Positions 12,790 through 23,099 of a DNA stretch of 64,000 bases are shown here, one piece after another (position 1 is the first letter of the stretch; every line of letters starts with the position of its first letter). This DNA comes from Clitoria ternatea. Its lineage: Eukaryota > Streptophyta > Magnoliopsida > Fabales > Fabaceae. A program made the translations under genes and the position numbers. The notes under the pieces were generated by a model that was given only the letters and a program-made list of their open reading frames with translations, was not told the origin of the DNA and made no database searches. The stretch covers positions 95,488,001 through 95,552,000 of the forward strand of contig CM075676.1 of assembly GCA_037962975.1 (NCBI GenBank). The letters are read 5' to 3'.

Positions 12790-12960
12790 GCCATGGCATG
12801 TAACCCCGTCAGGTCACGTAACTCCGCCAAGGCATGTTACTCCGCCAAGGCACGTTACTCCGCCAAAGCTTATTACTCCGCCAAGGTGGAAAACATTGAA
12901 TATCTTATACACATGCATAAAGTATTTCCAATGCATATTACTCCGCCAAGCCATAGGCTC
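12790..12960 (+). repeat. ACTCCGCCAAGGCA short tandem-like repeats
   Basis: About six copies of (T)ACTCCGCCAAGGCATGTT-like units occur, four of them nearly adjacent at 12820-12885 and another near 12940. The open frames over this stretch simply follow the repeat. Confidence 0.8.
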
Positions 12961-13929
12961 AATACAGGCAGAATATTGAATTTCCCATACTGCGTAGCGA
13001 GCCCATACTTGTAACCCCGGCACGAGATTGACTCTGTCTTGAGAGGTTGAAAATGGGAATCACGCTGTCACGCATAAAAGGGAACAATGAATAAAATAAT
13101 AAAGCATTAACGCTTTCCAGGCAAGTGGAAACACCCACTACAGTGATGGTGCTCGTGAACGACACTGGGACCCACTACCTTTCTTGCATTATGCCAGAAA
13201 ACAAGGAACGGGTCCTACCAATAATGGAGCACCAGTAACAGGTATATAAACCTCAGCAAAAAGGTATAAGGGATCCCCCCCCCAATTCTGAACCTTACAT
13301 TTTTACTTGCATAATTCTCTCAGATTTGCTTTCTAAGTCTTACAGTATTTCAGAATACTGACTTGAGCGTCGGAGAATAATTGCAGGTACCACCACCAAT
13401 TGTGTCAAGGCAAAGGAGGTTACTTCAGGCGGACTGTCACACCGCCCAGAGTGTATTGTATTCCGCCCCAGTACACAAGGATACTCCGTACTTGCACATA
13501 TACAAATATCTCCTTGTACCAGATTGACATTACATGTACATTTTGAATTGTTCATCAACCATACTTTTACACCCCCAGTAAAGAACAGTTCAGTTACTAT
13601 TTGTATATATATATATATATATATATTTGTTACTAAATGCATATAATCAGTGATGAATTGTGAAATGATATGAACTGTATTGGACTGAAAATACTAAGAA
13701 TCATGGGTACTGTGTGATTTCCAGTGAAGAATTGTGAATAGAAGATGAATTTAATGATAATAAGCTCTGTTTCGATACCAATCCGACCGGTTTTACATCA
13801 TTTCAATTAGTTTACATAATAATAATAATTTCAAATAGATTCTGAATTAAATATCTGTTTGTATAAATTGACCAGATCATCTAAAAGTACATCATTTCAA
13901 TCGGTTTTTACCTTACAATAACAGTTTTC

Positions 13930-14640
13930 ATTCGGACATAACATTTTTCACTCGGAAAACATCCTATTTCTCTTGGACAGCATCTTCCCAGTTTTATTTT
14001 ACTCAGAAAACTCTTCCAAAAACATATTTCACTCGGAAAACAGTTTAGCTTCACTCATGAAACCCCTTTTCAGTGATTTAACTCAGTAAACACCTTAATT
14101 TCACTCAGAAAAACTCATCAGTGTGATTCTACTCGGATTTATAATCATTTCACGTATAAAACTCCTTTTCAGTCAGAATTTACCCAGGAAATAATTAAAT
14201 TCACTCAGAAAACTGCTCCTTCATTATGTTTCACTCGGAAAGCATTTTAACTTCATTGAGAAAACTCATTCAGTTTGATTTCACTCGGATTCAGAATTGT
14301 TTTACTCAGAAGACCCCCTCAGCTTGATTTTATTTGAAATCCTGCTTATTTCACTTGAAATTTTATTTATTGCACTCGGTATTAAACCTATTTTACTCAG
14401 AAAGCTTGGATATCAACATTTCCACTCGGATATAACTTGTTTTAATCGGAAAAATCATTTACACTCGGAATCAGACCTGTTTCAGTCAGAAAACAGCTTT
14501 CCAGTGCAATTTCACTCGGATTTTTAGCCAGATCGTTTGGAAAACTCTTCTCAGTATGATTCCACTCGGAATCATACTTATTTCACTCGGATTTACCCTT
14601 GTTCCACTCGGAAAACCTTGTTTCTAATGTTTTTCGCTTG
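13930..14640 (-). repeat. TCACTCGG-motif array (reverse orientation)
   Basis: About 20 copies of TTTCACTCGGAAAA-like units occur at roughly 30-45-base spacing. On the minus strand they read CCGAGTGA, the motif arrayed in direct orientation at 958-1860. Some copies are changed to TCACTCAGA or TCACTTGGA. Confidence 0.85.
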
Positions 14641-15923
14641 GATTTTCATTTAGAAACTATTCTTTAATTTTATTTTGGGAAGTTATAATTATTATTATCA
14701 TTCTTATTCTATTATTATTATTATTCTAATTATCATCAATCTTAATATTGTTATTATTATTGTTAGTTTTATTGTTATTAACATTGTTAACGTCTTAATT
14801 ATGAGTAATTACATAAAGAATATATTATTTTACTCTTTATACAAAATATAATTTTAACCAAGATATAATAGATATATTTCTAAAAATAATAAACGAATAT
14901 CTTACAACGTTTAAATAATTAATGGAATTCAAAGAGCTTGGGAATGATATGATGAGACTGGAAACACATAAGATACCCAGGGATCTAATGATAAAAAATA
15001 ATGCATTTCGCATCATGAAAATATTTTTGAAGAAGAAAAACTAGAGCATACACCTGGTACGCTGAAGGACATTCACGTTCGATCTCAGTAGAAGAATCTT
15101 GGGAGTACAACTGGAATGGCAACCCAATGGCATCATAGTCGCGCCTGATAGCCGGGTGAGACGATGCAATTCTGGTGTACTTCGACTAAATGACGGGATG
15201 TATCTATGATCGTGGAGAGCCAAGTCCCAAGATGAAATGATATATATAATGATGAGAACCTGTGAGTTCATTCGTACCATATGATAAAAGAAAGGGGACT
15301 TGGTGAGCTCCGATCGCTCTAGAATGGAAACGTTGTGCCCAAGAGACAACTTGAGCAGGATGGATTCCAAAGAATGAAAGAATGATGATGATGGATTGAT
15401 TTATTGGGCCCACATGCATCATGAGACTTAATCAAAGATAAATTATAATAAAATTCAATTCATGCATTTTCATGACAACATGCTTGATTGTTAATTGTAT
15501 AAACTATGTGATATTAATTGTTAACTGGATTATGTCCGCACCGGATTAACCAATCAGGGTCTTGGGTTATACTCACCCTTACTGTTGATATTTCAGAGGA
15601 ATTAGGAAATCAAGAACCCGAGTATAAAGAACAGCAATATGCTGAACCAAATAAGAACGCTCCTTAAATAGAATATAAGTAGCTGAATATTGATGGATGA
15701 CTGTATAATATTTAAGGGTGCCTGCGTGCCCCATTCTGTTAAGAGTATAATTACTTGCAGTTTGTGAATGACTATGTGATCTATATAATATTGCTTCTAC
15801 TGATATGCCATCATTTTATTTTTTTTAAAAAAAATATTCACTTTTTCTAAAAACTGTTAACACTCTCAGTTAAATAGGATGAACCTACAGAAGGGTTTGT
15901 CTTATCTAACTAAGGGTGTTACA

Positions 15924-16694
15924 GGCTTGGCCTCTTATGATGGTACTGAAAAATTCATTTAACTTCTATTGTATTGTAAGAACACATTGCTCTGGATTGG
16001 GTGTGGTCTGTCAGAAAATAAAATTATTTCTTACTTTCCAGATATACCATAATGTAAAGAACAACTTGGCAACGAGCATTTGAAAATCCTGTTTATTTCT
16101 GGAAAAAAGATGAAATTTTAAATTCACCCATTGATTGATTGAAGAAATTGGCTCATCTCTAGGATGACATTGAATATTAGCCCCAAACCAAACTGGTGTT
16201 ATCCATGGGCACAATAAAAGGGCATGTTCAATTGTTTCCTCCTTTTCTGAACAAATAGGACAGAGGGATTCCTTAAGAATCCTTCTATTTTTCAAATTTT
16301 GATTAACTGGGAGGAGGTTGTTGCACAATTTCCAGACAAAGACTTGAGTTTTCTTAGGCACCATATAGATTTCCATATATATTTCCAGAAGTTCATATTA
16401 GGATGAAAGGATATGGAAGGCCTGGAATCTACCCAACTAGAAGCTTGTTTGATAGCTCTGTACCTTGACCTGATATTGTACTCCCCGCCTGGGGAGTAAG
16501 GCCATCTCAGTGAATCCTTCTCTCCACACAGGCTTATTGGAGTTTGTAGAGCTTTAAGCCAGAGTTGTTGAGGTAAAAGTTGTCTTAGTTTTGGAAAGTC
16601 CCAAGACCGAGTGGGTTGATTGATGACAGTTGCCAGTTTGACATCTTGCTCTTCATTCAGCCCTTGACTAGGGTAGCATATAGAACCATCCCAC
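15924..16694 (-). pseudogene. LINE ORF2 remnant, C-terminal part with zf-RVT domain
   Basis: On the minus strand this encodes a zinc-binding reverse-transcriptase tail. The longest open part, 16011-16376, includes CPICSEKEETIEHALLLC (Cys-x2-Cys, His-x4-Cys) and ends in WKVRNNFIF followed by TGA. Coding-like sequence continues at both ends through stops. The upstream half of the same ORF lies at 18450-18680, beyond the solo LTR. The far side is cut by the end of element 1, which seems to have inserted into this LINE. It is non-functional. Confidence 0.85.
16690..16694. repeat. Target-site duplication CCCAC (left copy)
   Basis: Precedes TGTTAACCAAGG. The matching copy is at 18445-18449. Confidence 0.88.
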
Positions 16695-17395
16695 TGTTAA
16701 CCAAGGCCTCAATACTCAAGAGGGGGGGGGGGTGAATTGAGTATTTAAAAAATTTGCTTGAAATCCCTTTTGAATATGATTCTTTTTGCAATCAATTTAG
16801 TAATTAATGATAAAGATGATAATAACAAGTAAAAATAGTAATTTATCAAACACTTAGTATGCGATTAAGTTAATTGAATCAATAATTCAACTTAAGCAAT
16901 TTAACTAAATAAATTAAGTGCATAATTAAGACAGTAAGCAATTTATATTCATAATTATAAATGAGCTTAGGGAAGAGAGAATTGCAAACCGATGTAACGA
17001 GTTCTACCACCTCTGTGTACGTCTCGCCTTCAAACAAACCACTTGAAGGATTCCACTATTGAAGATTTGAGATACAAAGCTTTGAGAAATTGCAGCTTCC
17101 TAGTGTCCCACACTTGAGAATTCAATCCTCACAAGCCAAGGGTAACCCACCCAATCTCACAATCTCTCAGTAACCCAAAGGTTGAACCCTAATCTTTGTG
17201 ACCACTTAAACATGAGTATTTTGGTGATAGTGTTTACAAGAATTAACTCTCAATAGAGTAGAGACACAAATTAAAGCTCTCACAATATAACAACTCTCTA
17301 ATAGAGTGGATATGCAAACTTAAGGCTTCTCACAAAGTAATAGCTCTCACATAGAGGATATACAAATTAAAGAACTAAGGTTTCAAAAAAGAAAC

Positions 17396-17403
17396 TATAT
17401 AAA
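17396..17403 (+). promoter_or_regulatory. Predicted TATA box of the solo LTR
   Basis: TATATAAA lies in the middle of the LTR, followed by a purine-rich leader. Promoter function is inferred. Confidence 0.5.
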
Positions 17404-17647
17404 GAGAGGACTCAGAGAGCAGAAGGAATAGCTTGAATTAATTGCTTTTGTTGGTTTCCTTTAATGCTTCATTTCTCTTCTATTTATAGGCATCAAAAAG
17501 CTTGGAGTCTTTGCCACTTGATTTTTATTTAATTCCTTTAGGCGTAGTGGTTCAGCTTAAAATCCGTAATGTTGTGTCCTCTTTATCTTGAAACTCGTAG
17601 TGTTGTTTCCATTTAATCATAAAACCCGTAGTGTTGTTTTTACTAAT

Positions 17648-18064
17648 ATGAATCAATTCATTCAATGCAATTTTGAGTTGTCCTCATGCATGAATAAATT
17701 CATCAATTCCATGAATTGATTCATTTAAACCCATGAATAGATTCATCAATTCCATGAATTGATTCATTGCACTGTACCTTTAAATAATTTAAACGCATGA
17801 ATAGATTCATCAATTCCATGAATTGATTCATTTTGGACTTGAATAGATTCAGGACTTCAAAAAACGTATAAACCCATTTAAACAGAGGATGAATCGATTC
17901 AGGGGTTGTAACATCACGTGTGAATCGATTCATTCCCTTTGTGAATCGATTCAGGGCCTGTAAAAAATGCATGAATCGATTCATTCCTTTTGTGAATCGA
18001 TTCAACCCTTGGGCCATCAAAAACGCATGAATCGATTCAGGGCCTTCTCTAAATCGATTCAGAG
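17648..18064. repeat. Array of 12-bp palindromes TGAATCGATTCA and variants
   Basis: About 14 copies of TGAAT(C/T/A)(G/A)ATTCA occur. The 5' copies are mostly the TT or TA variants (TGAATTGATTCA, TGAATAGATTCA). The 3' copies (17890-18060) are mostly the perfect palindrome TGAATCGATTCA. Spacers are 8-40 bases and not conserved. Confidence 0.88.
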
Positions 18065-18444
18065 GCCTGTTAGGTTGCTTTTCATGCTTTGTTGACTCTT
18101 TTCTAAGATGTGATCACTTATGCTTTAACTTTCTTAGTTTTTCTTCAATGTCTGTGCTTGTTCTTCATGATTGATGAATCCATGTCAAAAGCTTATCATT
18201 TATCAAACATATTAATTCTCTTCTAGTTGCTCATTAATTGCTTTGCATTTCATCCTTGTTCTTTGATAATTGTTCCTGTCATGTCTTTGTCAACCACATT
18301 TTCCTTTTGTTGTTCATCACATACTTTATCATTCATCAAACACATTCATTTCTTGTTCATGTGCATTCTTTATGTATGTGTTTGTGCTTTGCCTTTGTCA
18401 TCATGCTTGTCATTATCAAAACCTTGTTTTAACATGCAAATACA

Positions 18445-18449
18445 CCCAC
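18445..18449. repeat. Target-site duplication CCCAC (right copy)
   Basis: Follows AAATACA at the right end of the solo LTR and matches 16690-16694. Confidence 0.88.
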
Positions 18450-18685
18450 AACCACCTGTGCTTATAGATTGATATTTGCTGCCCATTACCTATATTCCAT
18501 TGCCCAAGCCTTAATAAGATGTCTCTCCCATGAAGCAAACTACACCACACCCAAGAACTGTTCCTATTCCTATGCTGGACTAAAAAAGAGTTACCATGGT
18601 AATACTTCCCCCTTAGGATTTGGACCCAAAGTGCATCTGGATTTTTCAACACTCGCCAGGCTTGGATTGGATTTAGTTTAATGAG
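18450..18685 (-). pseudogene. LINE ORF2 remnant, part upstream of the solo LTR
   Basis: The minus strand reads AWRVLKNPDALWVQILRGKY, then a NSSWVWCSLLHGRDIL segment and IGNGQQISIYKHRWL. This is the conserved stretch between RT and zf-RVT in plant L1-type LINE ORF2 proteins. The ORF is cut after HRWL by the solo LTR and resumes at 16694. The upstream limit, near 18685, is where similarity to coding sequence fades. Confidence 0.83.
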
Positions 18686-18689
18686 CTAG

Positions 18690-18862
18690 TTAGCTAAACT
18701 ACGTATTATGGGCCGATTAAATAACTCTAGGCCCATTAGATTGGATTCAAACATTATTCATTGGTGAACTTTTTGACCAAAAATATTAATGAACCTTGAA
18801 AACCAAATAGTTAACCATGATCATATAGTGAGAAAATAGTAATGTAGAAATAAATAATAGAG
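18690..18862. other. Spacer without recognised feature
   Basis: AT-rich sequence between the LINE remnant and an inverted-repeat element. Nothing recognised. Confidence 0.5.
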
Positions 18863-19433
18863 TTAAATATATCTTTTATTTTTATAAAATTAGTAAATTT
18901 TAGTTTTTGTCCCTGTAAATTTTTGTTATATTTTTTTATCATTCATTAATATTTTTTGTTACGTTTTCATCCTGGTTAATAATATAAAACATTTATAAAT
19001 CATCTCTTGTTAATTTAATTATTTTGTTTTAGTATCTCATTTTTCCTGTCGATTTTAATTTGTCCCATAGATTCCCACTTCATCATTCAATAAATCGTCT
19101 AATTATCCTTTGTATTACCTAATTTTAAAGTTATTAATAAAAAAAAATGAAAATATATAACTTAAATGTATTAATTACCATAGTCAATAAAATTCTAAGA
19201 AATTAAATGTTTTCTCCGAAGTTTCTTATATTCATTCCTAGAATAATTACATAACATATAAGTATATGATGTGAAAATTTGTTCAACAAATTAATTGTTA
19301 ATATAGTGATTCTCTAATGATAGAAACTATTTTTGAAATATTATAATTTAATATGAATGAAATATACAACAAATATGTTATAGGGACAAAAACTAAAATT
19401 TACTAATTTTACAGGGTTTAAAAACATATTTAA
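18863..19433. mobile_element. Inverted-repeat DNA element (MITE-like)
   Basis: The ends are imperfect inverted repeats of about 55 bp. Both contain AAAATTAGTAAATTTTAG followed by TTTTTGTCCCT, starting near TTAAATAT. The interior has no coding capacity. This end sequence resembles a TIR type common in legume genomes (from memory, not searched). No clear target duplication was found, so the exact limits are uncertain. Confidence 0.72.
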
Positions 19434-20518
19434 TGAAATTTTATTAAAAACTTTAACTAATTTTTTATGTTAATATAACTTAAAGTTATTTTTCTATCAT
19501 TTAATAGTTTTTTATTAAGTATTTTTTAAATCCACCATTAGATTCAAAAGGCCATGTAAAAGTTCCCGATTGAATAATTTAAAATTATTTGGCATCTTAC
19601 TCGTGTAACAATATGATTATATTTCTATGATTTATTATAACATATATGTATCTTAAAAAATATATAAATAAGGATTATTTGATTATATTTCTATGATTAT
19701 TTAACTTTAACAATTTATGTTATATATAGTCATCATGATTCAATAATTGAATTATTAATTTATCTGTTAAATTATAATTTCTTAATGATATAATTAATTA
19801 AAGTTATATCAATGTAACTTCATCGTTTTTATATAAATTGTGAGAACGCTAATTTTATAACAATAAAAATGATAAATATGGACATTGTTACTTAAAACTA
19901 TGTGTTTTAATGTAACATTTTAGAATGTAAAAAAGGATATTATTACTTAAAACTATATGATTTAATGTGACAATTTAGAATGGAAAGAAGGTTGAGCTTC
20001 TAGTTAATCGTTAAAAGATTAACTATCTTCTTCCTCTTACATATTACTTTTGTTCATAGACATAAAACCTTTTTAAGCTAATTTACGAGTATTAAGAAAG
20101 TTAATTAGTTTAATTAAAATTATTAATTTTGTCTAAAATTAGGGTAATTTATCCTAAAATTATTGGGAATATCATTTTTTTCTCATTCATTCTCTCTCTA
20201 CTAACTCTTTATCCATCATAGTTAATAATTTATTTTATATAAAAAGGTAAAGTCAATAAAGAGAAAAATTAATCTTTGTGTCAAACAATTATAATATAAG
20301 AGATAAATATTTTAAGTAATGTAATTCATTTATTATTTTTCTGAACTTCAATAAAAATTAATGACAGAGAAATTTAAAACAGTATCTTATGTTAAGAAAG
20401 TAAAAAAAAAATCTTAAAAGGATATTATATTTATGACAGTAATTTTTTATGAACAAAACTAATACCTCATGATCTCAACACTAATGATGTTGTGTAGTGG
20501 TCTAAAATAAGGCAATAG
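19434..20518. other. AT-rich spacer
   Basis: Very AT-rich sequence with no convincing open frame, RNA gene or repeat recognised. Confidence 0.5.
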
Positions 20519-20519
20519 T

Positions 20520-20650
20520 ACAAACACAATGTAATTCTACATTTAACCAAATAATTACAAATACATACAACATTAAGCGACAACATGAAAAAAACCGAAA
20601 CAAGAAAGCAAAAAACGTGTAAGAGCAAGACAACTAATAAATTGAATGTT
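20520..20650. repeat. Diverged direct repeat downstream of the UGT gene, distal copy
   Basis: This stretch and 20950-21095 share the order ACATTAAGC-ACAACATGA, an A-rich stretch, AAAAACGT, then GACAA-TAAT-AAT. The copy at 20950 lies in the presumed 3' UTR of the UGT gene. A partial tandem duplication is the simplest explanation. Confidence 0.6.
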
Positions 20651-20718
20651 TCATTACATCTCTTCTTATCTGATGGTTAAAAAACATTCTCCAACCTAAT
20701 CACAGTCATTACATGTCC

Positions 20719-20808
20719 TCAATTCGCAAATTCCTTCCTCAGTTTCCACTCCTTAGTGTAATTTCCATTGGCGATGGCTTGTATCAATTCGTTATCTTTC
20801 ATTAGCCA
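20719..20808 (-). pseudogene. Possible orphan terminal exon (unrecognised)
   Basis: After an acceptor-like ATTAG, the minus strand reads 29 codons starting WLMKDNELIQAI, then ANGNYTKEWKLRKEFAN and a TGA. The composition looks protein-like, but I do not recognise the family and see no upstream exons. It lies between the two direct repeats behind the UGT gene and could be left from a lost neighbour. It may equally be chance. Confidence 0.25.
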
Positions 20809-21145
20809 CTAATATTCCATTAATGAAGGTTCTTTGGGAGAAACCGTAAGGAATTAAGGAGCAATAAAATATTATTGAAAGACAAGAGTCTTAGGCTCAT
20901 ATCAGCGAGAAAATAATTGGAGGGATAGGATTGGGGACATAAAAATGAGACAGACACAATTTTCGTCCTAGTTTATGTACAAACATAATCAAATTCTCCA
21001 AATGCAACACATTAAGCTACAACATGATTAAAAAAAAACTAATACAAAAAGATTAAAAACGTATTAGAAGTAGACAATTAATGAATCAACCATAGAATCA
21101 AAAGTGATGTTCTCAATTACATTCTAAGGTACATCTAATTATGAG

Positions 21146-23001
21146 TTAATGATGATGATGATGATGGCGGCGATGCAATTTGGCTGACGCGGCAGCGAAT
21201 ACGCCCACAATGCGTTTGCGTAGACCTCTAAAACCATGCCTTTGTTGACGAACTTGTTCAGCAGTCTGCGGTGTTGTCACAATATCCAACAAAGCACAAA
21301 AATTCTTGGTTGAGTCACCTTCAGGTCCTGCTGCTACCATTGCTAAATCCTTGAGTACCGCTATTTTTTCCCTCATTAACTTCCCTTTCTCACTTGACAT
21401 GGTTGTTTCCAAACTCTTCAATGTCCCTTCTTTAGTAAACACCATGTTTTCGACTCCAACACCAACCTCCCACACATGTTCCATAGTGGCTGTGTTCAAC
21501 CCTTGATCTCCAAAAAATGGCCTACTAATCATAGGCACACCCCCAACTATGCAATCCAAAATTGAGTTCCATCCACCATGCATAATGCAAACACCAGCCG
21601 CAGGATGTTTAAGGATTTGCATTTGTGGGGCCCATCCAACAACCATCCCTTTTGCGCTTGTCCTTTCCAAGAATCCCTCTGGCAATTGTTTCTCAGGATT
21701 TCCCTTGAATGCCCAGATGAATGGGTGCCCACTTTCCTCTAAGGCCTCTGCTAGTGCAATTAGTTCATGGGGAGGTGGCACTATCACACTTCCGAAGCTT
21801 ATGTACACCACCGAGCAATCTGCTTGCTTGTCTAGCCATTCTAAACAACCATGGGTATCAGGAGTGACAGATTGTGGCATAGTTAAGATGAATGGACCAA
21901 CGTTTAGCAATAAATGGAGGCGTGATTCCAGCTCGTGCACTGTTGGAATGTCTATTTCATGAAAGGAGTTTATAGCAACAGCGCTTGCACGCGGTAATGC
22001 TCGTCCCATTCTATGTAACATCGTTGTGAAAGGTGAGTCCTTTTCTTCTGCTATTCCTTCAGGTAAGTCTAAAACCTTGAGCCCCGTGAATCCAGGAATG
22101 AAATCGATTGCTTTGTTTTCATGGACTACATTATAAACATATCAAACTCTTATTAATCACATTAGTTACCAAAATAAATCAATCAAACAATAATAAGTGG
22201 AAGAAGGATTCAAACTACCATTCACACCCTTTTTCATTTACCACTATCCCTAAAGATAAAACAACACCTATATAATTGTTATATTGTTCTTGTAACATAT
22301 CTGTGTTAATGATTAATATTGATTTTACATATTTATTTGTTGATAAAAAGATTTGGATTCCAATGGAAAACTAAACATCCATACCAGAGAACTTATATAT
22401 AAAAAACTAAAGAAATTAATCAATTCAAGATTGCATTCTTAAGATAAGACATAGAAAAAAATTGTTACACACCTTCGTCTGTGGTTATCTTTTCCCTAAC
22501 AAGATCAGTGGCCATATGGGCAAGGACAGAATGGGGCCCTGCAGTCCAAAGAGGAACCCACTTAGCATGCAATTCCTCTGCCATGTCAGCAGCAAACCAA
22601 TAAAAAGCATCAGTAACCAAGCAAGTAATTTGCCTTCCCGTCTTGGCCACCACCTCTTCCATGACAATCTTATAGTTGGCTGGCATGACATTGAGGAAAT
22701 ATGTAACACCTTCAAGGGGGTTTGTAGGCACATAATTCTCAGGTAACCCATCATCCACTTCATATGGGGTTATGTTAAGAAGCTGCTCCTGATCAAGCCC
22801 CGCAAATGTTGATTCATTACTTTGCTTTGTGTTGAAGAAGGAGAAGATGACTTCTGGAGCATCTGCTGCAATTCTTCTCACAAGGTTAAGAAGTGGAGCC
22901 GCATGTGACCCATATGGGAAGGCCAGAATCACAACATGTTGATGTTTATGTTCATTAACAGCATGGGCATTTGTCATGGTCGGATTAGGAATTGTTTGCA
23001 C
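21146..23001 (-). CDS. UDP-glycosyltransferase, UGT78-like (flavonoid 3-O-glucosyltransferase family)
   Basis: Two exons, 22473-23001 and 21146-22125, joined by a 347-bp GT-AG phase-1 intron, encode 502 residues. Family role: transfer of sugar from a UDP-sugar to the 3-OH of flavonols or anthocyanidins in the cytosol. H33 (in FPYGSH) matches the catalytic His, D131 its Asp partner, and T153 lies in LWTAGP. The 44-residue PSPG sugar-donor box spans 341-384 and ends D383-Q384. A final Gln usually goes with UDP-glucose. Oddities: the box reads HGGWNSILD, with Gly360 for the usual Cys and Asp367 for the usual Glu. The protein is about 40 residues longer than typical UGT78 enzymes and ends in a basic, Ala-rich tail with six His (497-502). 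The start is chosen as the first ATG after a TATA box. Substrate is inferred. Confidence 0.92.
22126..22472 (-). other. Intron of the UGT gene
   Basis: GAAG|GTGTGT donor and TGTAG|TCCAT acceptor on the minus strand. Joining them keeps the frame (Glu176, then Val177). It is AT-rich with no insert seen. Confidence 0.92.
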
Positions 23002-23061
23002 TTAGGGTAGCAGAACTTTTGTGATCTGCTATCTTTGTGTTTTGACTATTTTGTGGTATGT

Positions 23062-23069
23062 TTTTATAT
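23062..23069 (-). promoter_or_regulatory. Predicted TATA box of the UGT gene
   Basis: ATATAAAA on the minus strand, about 60 bases before the ATG, which leaves a short 5' UTR. This fits the chosen start. Confidence 0.65.
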
Positions 23070-23099
23070 GCCATTAGGTTGTTGAAATATAAGAGAGGT

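Larger units (their letters stand above)
12745..15923 (+). mobile_element. 3' LTR of element 1, second part
   Basis: This continues the LTR interrupted at 2468 and ends GGGTGTTACA, the inverted partner of its TGTAACA start. It contains a CTCCGCCAAGG repeat cluster (12790-12960), a (TA)n stretch near 13604-13626, the reverse CCGAGTGA array (13930-14640), and an ATT/TTA-rich microsatellite-like stretch near 14690-14790. No protein gene is recognised. The bases after it (GGCTT, 15924-15928) should be one copy of the element 1 target duplication; the other is outside the window. Confidence 0.87.
16695..18444 (+). mobile_element. Solo LTR (1750 bp) inserted in the LINE
   Basis: It begins TGTTAACC, ends AAATACA, and is flanked by a perfect 5-bp CCCAC duplication. 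It has no coding capacity and no internal region, which fits a solo LTR left by recombination. A TATA box at 17396-17403 supports + orientation. An 11-base G run follows ACTCAAGA near the left end, before a GTGAATTGAG segment. An array of 12-base palindromes occupies 17650-18060. A small non-autonomous element is the alternative reading. Superfamily is not assigned. Confidence 0.82.

Noticed and set aside
12814..13023. Minus-strand open frame rich in GGVTCLGGVT repeats
   Set aside because: A translation of the CTCCGCCAAGG repeats in the element 1 LTR.
17648..18064. CRISPR-like array of short palindromic repeats
   Set aside because: Repeats are only 12 bp, spacers vary from 8 to 40 bases, and the array lies in a plant LTR. 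There are no cas genes and the DNA is plainly eukaryotic.
16695..18444. Alternative solo LTR limits ending at TTTTAACA (18434)
   Set aside because: That choice gives no target duplication. Ending at AAATACA gives a perfect CCCAC pair and TG...CA ends.
18227..18681. Several overlapping plus-strand open frames of 60-80 codons
   Set aside because: They overlap the solo LTR end and the antisense of the LINE remnant. Low-complexity content.
21146..21166. Six-His tail as a cloning-vector artefact
   Set aside because: The flanks are ordinary plant 3' UTR sequence with no vector DNA, and the His codons are a simple CAT run in an extended natural reading frame.
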